64,000 nt of DNA from Agromyces rhizosphaerae. GTDB lineage: Bacteria; Actinomycetota; Actinomycetes; Actinomycetales; Microbacteriaceae. Of the stretch, positions 56,677 to 64,000 are shown in pieces. The notes below the pieces were generated by a model, which saw only the letters and a program-made list of their open reading frames with translations, did no database searches and was not told the DNA's origin. The position numbers and the translations under genes are program-made. Position 1 is the stretch's first letter. Each line of letters starts with the position of its first letter. The DNA is taken from contig NZ_BSDP01000001.1 in assembly GCF_027925245.1 (NCBI RefSeq), positions 2,976,001 through 3,040,000 of the forward strand, written 5' to 3'.

Positions 56677-58045
56677 CGCGGGCGATTGGCTCGCCGACGT
56701 CGGCGAGCGTCACGTCTTCGCGGTGCAGGGCGTCGGCGCCCGGTCCGTGCTGGTCACGGCCTTCGGACGCGAGGCCTCGGCGTCCGGGTTCCTCGAGGCG
56801 CTCACCACGGGCGGGCTCGCGGCGACCCCGCCCTTCGTGCTCGCCGTGGCGGAGCCCGCAGGGGACTCCGCCGGGCTCCGGGTGATCGCACGGGGCGTCC
56901 GGGCGCTGGTCGACGCCCCGGGCGGGGAGGTCGCGTGCGACGGCACCGGGGTCTCGACCTGGGCCGAGCTGGTCGTGCCCGGCGGCACCGCGGTGCGCGT
57001 CGCGCTCGACGGCACGGCGGCGGATGCGACTGCCGACGGACTGCCGATCCTGGCCGGAGTCGTGCCGGCGCGCGCCCTCACGTGGTCCGCTCCGGCCGAC
57101 CACGGGGCGTCCGAGGTGCGCGCGGCGCAGATGGGCGTCGCCCGGACGGCAGGGGCTCAGGCGGCGGATGCGGCGGAGCCCGCCCCCGCCCCCGGGCCAG
57201 ACGAGCCGGTGTCCGAGCAGACCGCCATTCCCGAGCGCACCGTCGTGCCCGAGCGCACCGTCGTGCCCGAGCCCGAGCCCGAGCCCGACGTGGCGTCACC
57301 CGACGGCGCCGTCGACGGCGCCACGGCCGCACGCCCCGAGCGCGGGGCGCCCAGCGCCGAACCGGTGGCCGCGAGCGCGCGTCCGGTGCCGGCCCCGATC
57401 GGGATGCCCGCCGGGCTCCCGCACGCGGGAGCCGCACGGGCCGGCCGAGCCGGATCCGCGCAGCCCCCGGTGGGCGGCACCATCGAGGTGCCGCCGTTCG
57501 TGAGCGGCGATCGTCCGCAGCGCACCGCGACCGGCTCGGTGCCACGGCCCGTCGCAGTGCCGGTGTCCGGACCCGCGGCCGCCGCGCCCGACACCGACCA
57601 CGACGGCCTGACCGTGCTCGGCGACGACCTCCGCGCCGCCCGCCGCGCCGCCGCGGCCGGGCCCGGGGACACGGGTTCCGCCGTGGCCGACGCCCCGCCG
57701 GTCGCGGCGTTCGCCCTCCGCCTGCCGGACGGCGCGGTCGAGCCGATCGACCCCGACCTGCTCGTCGGGCGCGCACCCGCCGTCGGCCGCTTCGCCGGTG
57801 CCCGCACGCCGCGCGCGGTGCCGGTCGGCCGCGGCGACCCCGACATCTCGCGCAGCCACTTCCGCGTCGCCGTCGAGGGCGGCACGGTCGTCGTCACCGA
57901 CCTCGACTCGCGCAACGGCACCGTCGTCACGCTCCCGGGCAGGCAGGCCCAGCGGCTCCGCGGCGGCGAGCCGACGCCGGTGATCGCCGGCACGCGCATC
58001 GACCTGGGCGGCGGGCACGAGCTCACCGTCGTCGAGCGCTCGTGA
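56657..58045 (+). CDS. FHA-domain protein with unknown N-terminal domain
   Basis: 462 residues. Residues 1-150 form a globular domain I do not recognise (MHRYLPDAGDWLADVG...VRVALDGTAADATADG). Then a long Pro/Ala/Glu linker (about 155-320) with the repeats PERTVVPERTVVP and EPEPEPD. The C-terminal FHA domain (about 350-462) has the phospho-Thr pocket residues in VGRGDPDISRSHFRVAVEGG and VTDLDSRNGTVVTLPG. GTG 56657 follows GAGGAGG by six bases. It probably docks phosphorylated threonines made by the adjacent kinase. Confidence 0.9.
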   Translation: MHRYLPDAGDWLADVGERHVFAVQGVGARSVLVTAFGREASASGFLEALTTGGLAATPPFVLAVAEPAGDSAGLRVIARGVRALVDAPGGEVACDGTGVSTWAELVVPGGTAVRVALDGTAADATADGLPILAGVVPARALTWSAPADHGASEVRAAQMGVARTAGAQAADAAEPAPAPGPDEPVSEQTAIPERTVVPERTVVPEPEPEPDVASPDGAVDGATAARPERGAPSAEPVAASARPVPAPIGMPAGLPHAGAARAGRAGSAQPPVGGTIEVPPFVSGDRPQRTATGSVPRPVAVPVSGPAAAAPDTDHDGLTVLGDDLRAARRAAAAGPGDTGSAVADAPPVAAFALRLPDGAVEPIDPDLLVGRAPAVGRFAGARTPRAVPVGRGDPDISRSHFRVAVEGGTVVVTDLDSRNGTVVTLPGRQAQRLRGGEPTPVIAGTRIDLGGGHELTVVERS

Positions 58046-59721
58046 GGCGCGCACCCTCGGCCGCTCCCGAACTGCCCGGCCTCACCTTCACCCGCGTGCT
58101 CGGCTCGGGCGGGTTCGCCGACGTCTTCCTCTACGAGCAGGAGCTGCCCCGGCGCCAGGTCGCCGTGAAGGTGCTGCTCACCGACTCGCTCGACGGCGAG
58201 GTGCGCCAGGCGTTCGTCGCCGAGGCGAACGTCATGGCGCAGCTGTCGGCGCACCCGTACATCGTCGCGATCCACCACGCCGGCGTGGCGCCCGACGGGC
58301 GGCCGTACTTCGTCATGGAGTACTGCGCCGGCCCGAGCCTCGCGGAGCGGTACAAGCGCGAGCGGTTCGCCGTCGACGATGCGCTGCGCACGGGCATCCG
58401 CATCGCCGGCGCCGTCGCGACCGCTCACGCGGCGGGCATCCTGCACCGCGACATCAAGCCGGCGAACGTGCTCACCAACGACTACGGCTGGCCCGCCCTC
58501 ACCGACTTCGGCATCGCCTCGGCCCTCGACGACGACCTGCCGGTGCACACCGTCACGAGCCTGCCCGCCGGCGGCGACGGCACGTCGGGGTCGCGGTCGG
58601 CGGTGGGGATGTCGGTGCCCTGGTCGCCGCCGGAGATGTTCGAGGACGACCCGCGCCCCGACGCCCGCAGCGACGTCTTCTCGCTCGCCGCGACGGTGCA
58701 CACCCTGCTCGCGGGCCGTACCCCGTTCGAGATCGTCGGGCGGCCGAACGGCACGCTCGACCTGATCGGGCGCATCGAGCGCGGCGCGATCACGCCGATC
58801 GAGCGCGACGACGTGCCGGCCTCGCTCGCCGCGGTGCTCGCGAAGGGCATGGCCTCGAGGCGCTCGCAGCGGTACCGGGGCGTGGTCGAGTTCGCCCGAG
58901 CGCTGCAGCGCGTGGAGCTCGAGCTCGGGTATGCCCCGACCCCGCTCGACGTGCCCTTGCCCGCGGGGCGATCCGCGGCGGATGCCGACGGACCGGACGA
59001 GGAGGCCACCCGCGTCCGCTCGGTGACCCCGGTGACGGCCCAGCCGCAGCCCGCGTCGTCCGCCGCTGCGCCGATCGGCGCCGTGCCCGTCGCACGATCG
59101 ACCGCGCCCGCGGAGGAGGCCGCCACCCGCCTGCGCGACGTGCCGTCGATCCCGGCGCAGACGCGCCGGTTCGACGCCGCCGAGCGCGACCGCGCACCCG
59201 GCGCGGTCAACGTCGTCGACGAGGGCACGGTGCTGCGCGGCCCGGTGCGCGCCGGCACGGAGGCGCACGACCGCACGACCGACGAGCTCCCTGAGCGCGG
59301 GCACGCGCCAGCCGCCCGCACCTCGCGCGCGGGCGCCTGGATCGCCGTCGCATCCGTCGTCGTCGTCGGGGTCGCCGTCGCGGCCGCGGTGCTGCTCGGG
59401 GGCGGGCCGGGCACCCTCGACACCGCCGGAGCCGACGCCGACGAACCCGCCAGCGCGGTCGCGGGCACGGCCGTGCCCGCCCCCGAGGTGCGCGCCACCA
59501 CGACCGACGGCACCGCCACCTTCACCCTCGTGAATCCCGACCCGGTCGACGGCGACCGGTTCCGCTGGGAGCCCGCCGACGGCAGCGGCTCGCCCGCGCT
59601 GCTCGAGGCCGGGCAGGACGCGGTCGCGGTCGACGCCCCGGCGGGCGCGACCGTCTGCATCGACGTGCAGGTGCAGCGCGGCGGCAGGCTGTCCGAGCCG
59701 ACCCGGGGATGCACCCCGTGA
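58042..59721 (+). CDS. receptor-type Ser/Thr protein kinase (PknB family fold)
   Basis: 559 residues. Kinase domain (about 12-300): VLGSGGFADVFLYEQ, VAVKVLL, HRDIKPANVLTNDYG, TDFGIASAL, SDVFSLAATVHTLLAG. The activation segment ends GMSVPWSPPEM rather than the usual GTPxYMAPE. A Pro/Thr-rich linker (300-430), one transmembrane helix (about 432-455, WIAVASVVVVGVAVAAAVLL) and a beta-rich extracellular domain of about 90 residues with two Cys follow. No PASTA repeats. GTG 58042 overlaps the FHA stop (GTGA). Confidence 0.92.
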   Translation: MRRAPSAAPELPGLTFTRVLGSGGFADVFLYEQELPRRQVAVKVLLTDSLDGEVRQAFVAEANVMAQLSAHPYIVAIHHAGVAPDGRPYFVMEYCAGPSLAERYKRERFAVDDALRTGIRIAGAVATAHAAGILHRDIKPANVLTNDYGWPALTDFGIASALDDDLPVHTVTSLPAGGDGTSGSRSAVGMSVPWSPPEMFEDDPRPDARSDVFSLAATVHTLLAGRTPFEIVGRPNGTLDLIGRIERGAITPIERDDVPASLAAVLAKGMASRRSQRYRGVVEFARALQRVELELGYAPTPLDVPLPAGRSAADADGPDEEATRVRSVTPVTAQPQPASSAAAPIGAVPVARSTAPAEEAATRLRDVPSIPAQTRRFDAAERDRAPGAVNVVDEGTVLRGPVRAGTEAHDRTTDELPERGHAPAARTSRAGAWIAVASVVVVGVAVAAAVLLGGGPGTLDTAGADADEPASAVAGTAVPAPEVRATTTDGTATFTLVNPDPVDGDRFRWEPADGSGSPALLEAGQDAVAVDAPAGATVCIDVQVQRGGRLSEPTRGCTP

Positions 59722-60434
59722 GGCCGCTCGAGCTGGAGTTCTGCGGCGAGCGATACGCCGTCGAGCCGGGCGCCGAGTTCCGCATCGGCCGCGAGGGCGA
59801 CCTGGTCGTCGACGAGAACCCGTACCTGCATCGCACCTTCCTCACCCTGTCGGAGGAGTTCGGGCTGTGGTGGCTCGCCAACGTCGGCCACCTGCTCACG
59901 GCGACGGTGACGGATGCCACGGGGGCCGTGCAGGCCTGGCTCGCGCCCGGCGCCCGCATCCCGGTCGTCTTCGAGACCCTGCACGTGATGTTCAGCGCGG
60001 GGTCGACGACGTACGACTTCACGATCCACGCGGGCGGCGACTTCTTCCGCACCTCGGTGTCGGCGCAGTCGGAGGTCGGCGGCACGACCGTGCTGCCGGT
60101 CACGCTCACGACGAGCCAGCGACAGCTCATCGTCGCGCTGTCCGAGGGCGTGCTCACGCAGTCGCTGCCGGGCCGGGGCGAGGTGCCGTCGTCGGCCGAC
60201 GCCGCGACGCGACTCGGCTGGAGCATGACCACGTTCAACCGCAAGCTCGACAACGTCTGCGACAAGCTCGACCGCATCGGCGTCTCGGGGCTTCGCGGGG
60301 GCCGCGGCAGGCTCGCCGTGAACCGGCGGGCCCGGCTCGTGGAGTACGCCGTCGCGACGCGCCTGGTGAGCCGGGAGGACCTTCCACTGCTCGATCGGGA
60401 GGCCGACGGGCCCGCGCCTGTGGATGGGGACTGA
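59718..60434 (+). CDS. FHA-like domain joined to a DNA-binding-like C-terminal domain
   Basis: 238 residues. N-terminal part (about 1-100) looks like an FHA domain: RIGREGDLVVDENPYLHRTF and LTLSEEFGLWWLANVGH. The C-terminal part (about 125-225) has helix-turn-helix character: TSQRQLIVALSEGVLTQS, ADAATRLGWSMTTFNRKLDN. A phospho-Thr-controlled regulator is plausible but unproven. GTG 59718 overlaps the kinase stop (GTGA); ATG 59709 is possible. Followed after 124 bases by the large surface-protein gene. Confidence 0.75.
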   Translation: MRPLELEFCGERYAVEPGAEFRIGREGDLVVDENPYLHRTFLTLSEEFGLWWLANVGHLLTATVTDATGAVQAWLAPGARIPVVFETLHVMFSAGSTTYDFTIHAGGDFFRTSVSAQSEVGGTTVLPVTLTTSQRQLIVALSEGVLTQSLPGRGEVPSSADAATRLGWSMTTFNRKLDNVCDKLDRIGVSGLRGGRGRLAVNRRARLVEYAVATRLVSREDLPLLDREADGPAPVDGD

Positions 60435-60558
60435 TGCCCATCGGAGCGGACTCCGGAGTCGTGTTAGGTTGCCTCACGGCGCCGGAGCCGCACGGGTCCG
60501 GCGCGGGTGAACGGCGACACGCGATGACCCGTCCGGGGAGAGGATCGAGGGCACGCGG

Positions 60559-63500
60559 ATGACGATCACCTCCTGGCTCCGTGCGCGACGCGGCGCGGCC
60601 TCGACGGTGATCCTCTCGGTGCTCGCCAGCGGCACGCTCGGCGCGGCCGTGCTGCACCGCGGATTCCCCGTCGCCGATGTCGACCTGACGGCGCGCGCGG
60701 TCTGGGTCACCAACGGCGAGCAGCTCCTCGCGGGCCGGCTGAACCGCCAGATCGAGGAACTCGACGGAGCGGTGAACGCGGCCTCGAACGCGTTCGACGT
60801 GCTGCAGGACGGCGAGGACGTCTTCCTGCACGACGCGTCGGTCGGCTCGGTCGAGCGGGTCGACCCGGCGTTCACGACGCTCGTCCAGCGCGTCGACGTG
60901 CCGCCGGGCTCGCAGGTCGCGTTCGGCGGGCACACGCTGGCGGTGCTGTCGCCGGCGGGGGAGCTCTGGGTGACGGATGCCGCGGGCGAGCTCGCCCTCT
61001 CGACGGTCGACGCCGAGCCGGTGGCGGGCCTCGGCGAGGGGTCCCGCCTCGTCGTCTCCCGCTCGGGCGTGACGTTCGCCACGTCGCCGGACCAGCGCGT
61101 GCTGGCGCGCGTGGCGCAGGGCGAGACGATCGCGACGACGAGCCCGCTGCCCGCGATCGGCGACCACGAGCTCTCGGCGGTCGGCGACGTGCCGGTCGTG
61201 CTCGACCGCGAGGCGAACGCCATCGTGGTCGACGGCGAGCCGCACGCCCTCGACGAGGTCGCGCTGCGCATCCAGCAGCCGGGCGACGAGCACGACGCGG
61301 TGCTGCTCGCGACCGGCACCGGCCTCGTCGAGGTGCCGCTCGACGGGGGCGACGCGACGAGCGTCGACGCGGGGCTCGACGTGCCGGCGACCACGCCGGC
61401 CGAGGCATCCGCCCCGGTCCGCCTCGACGGGTGCGCGCACGGCGCGTGGGCCGTCGCGCAGGCGTACCTCCTCGCGTGCGACGGCCGCGCCGATCGGTAC
61501 CGCATCGCGCAGCCCACGGCGGGATCCGCGCTCGAGTTCCGGCGCAATCGCGACGTGATCGCCCTCAACAACCTCTCGAACGGCGACGCCTGGCTGGTCG
61601 ACTCCGACCTGCGCCTCGTCGACAACTGGGAGGAGGTCACGCCGCCGGTCGAGTACGACGACGAGGAGGGCGACGAGACGAGCTCGACGCAGTCGTTCGA
61701 GGACACCCTCGCCGACCGCACCGACGTGAACCGCCCGCCCAACGCACGCGACGACGAGCTGGGCGTGCGTCCCGGCCGCGCGACGATCCTCGAGGTGCTC
61801 GAGAACGACACCGATCCCGATGGCGACGTGCTCACGATCGCGGGTACGAGCGAGATCCCCGAATCGGCCGGGCGGCTCGAGCACATCGACGGTTCGCGCG
61901 CGCTGCAGTTCACGCCCGCCCCGGGGGCATCCGGCACCGTGTCGTTCCGGTACACGGTCGACGACGGGCGGCTCGGCGTCGCGGAGGCGCAGGTCGACGT
62001 GACCGTGCGTCCGACCGGCGAGAACCTGCCGCCGGTGCCGCACCGCGAGGCGGCCGTGAGCGTCGAGCAGGGCCGGTCGATCTCGTACCACGTGCTGGCC
62101 GACTGGAACGACCCCGACGGCGACGACCTGTACCTCGTGAACGCATCGCCGACGAGCGGCGACTCGGTGCGCTTCGGGCCGGACGGGTACGTGACGTTCG
62201 AGCACCGCACCGGCGAGATCGGGCTCAAGGAGGTGCAGTACGTCGTCTCCGACGGCGCGGCGACCGCGACCGGCACCCTCACCGTCGACGTGCGGCCCAC
62301 GGGGAGCCTGAACCCCGTCGGCACGCCCGACCACGCGCAGGTCTTCGCGGGCGAGCGGGTGCTGCTCGAGCCGCTCGCCAACGACCTGAGCCCGTCGGGC
62401 GCACCGCTCGTGCTGCTCGGGGTGGCCGAGGTCGAGGGGGCGGATGCCACGGCGAACACCGAGCTCGGCACCGTCGCCTTCTCGGCGAACGAGGTCGGCA
62501 GCCACCTCTTCACCTACGACCTCGCGGCGGGCGACGCGGTGAGCGTCGGGCTGATCCGCGTCGATGTGCTCGAGGCGCCCGAGCAGGCGCTGCCGCCCAT
62601 CGCGGTCACCGACACGGCGTACCTGCGCGCGGGTGAGCCCACGAGCGTGCCGCTGCTCGCGAACGACGCCTCGCCGAACGGGCGCGTGCTCGCCGTGCAG
62701 TCGGTCGAGCTCGGTGAGATCGACGACCTCGTGACGGTCGAGCTGCTCGGCAACGCCGTCGCCCGCATCACGGCCTCCGCGGCGCTGACCGAGCCGCTCC
62801 AGTTCGGCTACACGGTCTCCGACGGGTCCGCCACCGCCGAGGCATCCGTCGCCGTCGTGCCCGTGCCACCGCTCGTGAAGCACCAGCCGCCGATCGCCGT
62901 GCCCGACACCGCCACCGTGCGGGCGGGCGACATCGCGACGGTCGCGGTCACCGCGAACGACGTGCACCCCGACTCCGCGCCCTTCCACGTGCTGCCCGAC
63001 CTGGCCGAGTCGCCGGAGGCAGGCCTCGCGTTCGTGACGGGCGACACCGTGCGCTTCCAGGCGCCCGACGAGCCGGGCACTCACCGGGTGTCGTACACGA
63101 TCGCCGACGGGTTCGACGAGACCGCGACGGCGTCGGTGACCTTCGTGGTGACGCCCGCGGGCGACGACGCGGCACCGCTGCCCGCGCCGATCACGGCCCG
63201 CACGTTCGCCGGGTCGACCGTGGAGGTCGAGGTGCCGCTCGACGGCATCGACCCCGACGGCGACTCGGTGCTGCTGCGCGGGGTGACCTCGCCGCCGTCG
63301 CTCGGCCGCGTGGTCGAGTCGATCAGCACGGGGTTCACGTACGAGGCGTTCGCGGGTTCGACCGGCACCGACGCGTTCGAGTACGAGGTCGTCGACACGT
63401 CGGGCGAGGTCGCGACGGGCACCGTGCGCATCGGCGTGATCCCGCGGCCCGAGGTCACGCCGCCGCCGAACGCGGTCGACGACGTGGTCGAGCTGCGCCC

Positions 63501-64000
63501 CGGCCGCACGGGCTCGATCGACGTGCTCGGCAACGACTCCGACCCGAGCGGCTACCCGATCCGCGTCGACGAGCAGCTCGCGAACGTCGACCTGGCGCTC
63601 GAGGCCGAGGTGCGCGCGAACCGCGTCGTCGTGACCGCGCCCGAGCGCGAGGGCGGCTTCTCGCTGCGCTACGAGATCACGAACGGCCACGGCGGCGCGG
63701 ACGCGGCGTACGTGCAGGTGAAGGTCACCGAGGACGCCCGCATCGACCCGCCCTCCGCCGAGGACCAGGTGATCGAGCCCGAGGACGTGCTGGGCGTCGA
63801 CACCGTCACGGTGCATCCGCTCGACGACGCGCAGAACCCCGGCGGGCTGGTCGAGGACCTCGTCGTGACGCTCGAGGGGCCCAACGCCGGCAGCGGCACG
63901 GTGCTGCCGAACGGCGCGATCGTGGTCACCCCGTCGACCGAGCGCCAGGCCGTCGCCTACCGGCTCACGAACGACGTCGACGACCTCTCGGCGATGGCGT
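60559..64000 (+). CDS. large anchored surface protein with cadherin-like/Ig-like repeats, 3' end outside the window
   Basis: The frame stays open from ATG 60559 to the window end (1147 codons). A basic N-terminus (TSWLRARRGAAST) and one hydrophobic helix (about 14-32) suggest membrane anchoring or secretion. Residues about 40-370 are a beta-rich, propeller-like region. Then a run of tandem domains begins near residue 390 with RPPNARDDELGVRPGR, LENDTDPDGDVLTIAGT, and repeats about every 90 residues (NDTDPDGD, YVTFEH..., VPDTATVRAGD, NDSDPSGYPIRV), as in cadherin-like Ca-binding repeats of bacterial adhesins. GAGG lies eight bases before the ATG. Part of the PP2C/FHA/kinase cluster. Confidence 0.85.
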   Translation, partial: MTITSWLRARRGAASTVILSVLASGTLGAAVLHRGFPVADVDLTARAVWVTNGEQLLAGRLNRQIEELDGAVNAASNAFDVLQDGEDVFLHDASVGSVERVDPAFTTLVQRVDVPPGSQVAFGGHTLAVLSPAGELWVTDAAGELALSTVDAEPVAGLGEGSRLVVSRSGVTFATSPDQRVLARVAQGETIATTSPLPAIGDHELSAVGDVPVVLDREANAIVVDGEPHALDEVALRIQQPGDEHDAVLLATGTGLVEVPLDGGDATSVDAGLDVPATTPAEASAPVRLDGCAHGAWAVAQAYLLACDGRADRYRIAQPTAGSALEFRRNRDVIALNNLSNGDAWLVDSDLRLVDNWEEVTPPVEYDDEEGDETSSTQSFEDTLADRTDVNRPPNARDDELGVRPGRATILEVLENDTDPDGDVLTIAGTSEIPESAGRLEHIDGSRALQFTPAPGASGTVSFRYTVDDGRLGVAEAQVDVTVRPTGENLPPVPHREAAVSVEQGRSISYHVLADWNDPDGDDLYLVNASPTSGDSVRFGPDGYVTFEHRTGEIGLKEVQYVVSDGAATATGTLTVDVRPTGSLNPVGTPDHAQVFAGERVLLEPLANDLSPSGAPLVLLGVAEVEGADATANTELGTVAFSANEVGSHLFTYDLAAGDAVSVGLIRVDVLEAPEQALPPIAVTDTAYLRAGEPTSVPLLANDASPNGRVLAVQSVELGEIDDLVTVELLGNAVARITASAALTEPLQFGYTVSDGSATAEASVAVVPVPPLVKHQPPIAVPDTATVRAGDIATVAVTANDVHPDSAPFHVLPDLAESPEAGLAFVTGDTVRFQAPDEPGTHRVSYTIADGFDETATASVTFVVTPAGDDAAPLPAPITARTFAGSTVEVEVPLDGIDPDGDSVLLRGVTSPPSLGRVVESISTGFTYEAFAGSTGTDAFEYEVVDTSGEVATGTVRIGVIPRPEVTPPPNAVDDVVELRPGRTGSIDVLGNDSDPSGYPIRVDEQLANVDLALEAEVRANRVVVTAPEREGGFSLRYEITNGHGGADAAYVQVKVTEDARIDPPSAEDQVIEPEDVLGVDTVTVHPLDDAQNPGGLVEDLVVTLEGPNAGSGTVLPNGAIVVTPSTERQAVAYRLTNDVDDLSAMA

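Noticed and set aside
60235..63816. 1193-residue open frame on the minus strand
   Set aside because: Antisense to the surface-protein gene, with the same low-complexity Arg/Val/His/Asp composition. The plus frame has clear repeats and a ribosome site.

Overview
The window is high-GC, gene-dense actinobacterial DNA with many GTG starts and GTGA/ATGA stop-start overlaps. The leuB-ilvE-FAH family-gltX-tRNA-Gln order and overall gene style point to a Microbacteriaceae chromosome (Agromyces/Microbacterium-like). That placement is an inference from gene content, not a database match.

Layout. 1-4.6 kb: branched-chain amino acid genes, gltX and tRNA-Gln (core genome). 4.8-9.6 kb: an accessory stretch with a DUF6236-like gene of atypical base use, a monooxygenase-fold gene, an oxidoreductase, an anchored coiled-coil protein, a TacA-TacT type toxin-antitoxin pair with a perfect operator palindrome, and a decayed copy of the monooxygenase 3' end. 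9.7-14.3 kb: a secreted multidomain glycoside hydrolase and its LacI-type regulator. 14.4-19.9 kb: a tightly overlapping phosphotransferase / acyl-CoA dehydrogenase / SDR / acyl-CoA ligase operon, divergent from a TetR gene with a perfect 20-bp palindrome between them; its gene set resembles the levulinate/4-hydroxy-acid (Lva) pathway. 20.0-37.5 kb: a catabolic island with two cytochromes P450, ferredoxin and ferredoxin reductase, two aldehyde dehydrogenases, two zinc alcohol dehydrogenases, an MpaB/DUF2236-type oxygenase, a kinase fused to a DUF7064-like domain, two cytosolic HtaA-domain proteins, two TetR regulators and an MFS transporter. Three promoters in it share one 17-bp operator, so it looks like a single regulon.

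37.7-50.1 kb: a nine-gene minus-strand operon (two universal stress proteins, phosphoribosyltransferase-hydrolase fusion, erythromycin-esterase-like protein, acetyl-CoA-synthetase-like ligase, E1 alpha, E1 beta and E2 of a 2-oxo-acid dehydrogenase, acyl carrier protein), a third universal stress gene, and a divergent DevS/DevR-like two-component pair. Two sites matching the mycobacterial DosR box lie in front of the stress-protein genes, so this resembles a dormancy/hypoxia regulon carrying its own acyl-CoA supply module.

50.1-64 kb: metallo-hydrolase, class A PBP, lipid kinase, tRNA-Glu, a yybP-ykoY (Mn2+) riboswitch candidate ahead of a TerC-type transporter, then PP2C phosphatase, FHA protein, Ser/Thr kinase, an FHA-HTH protein and a very large anchored surface protein with cadherin-like repeats that runs off the right edge. 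The strongest candidates for something new are the P450/HtaA regulon, the DosR-like operon with its dehydrogenase-ACP module, and the FHA/kinase/surface-protein cluster.
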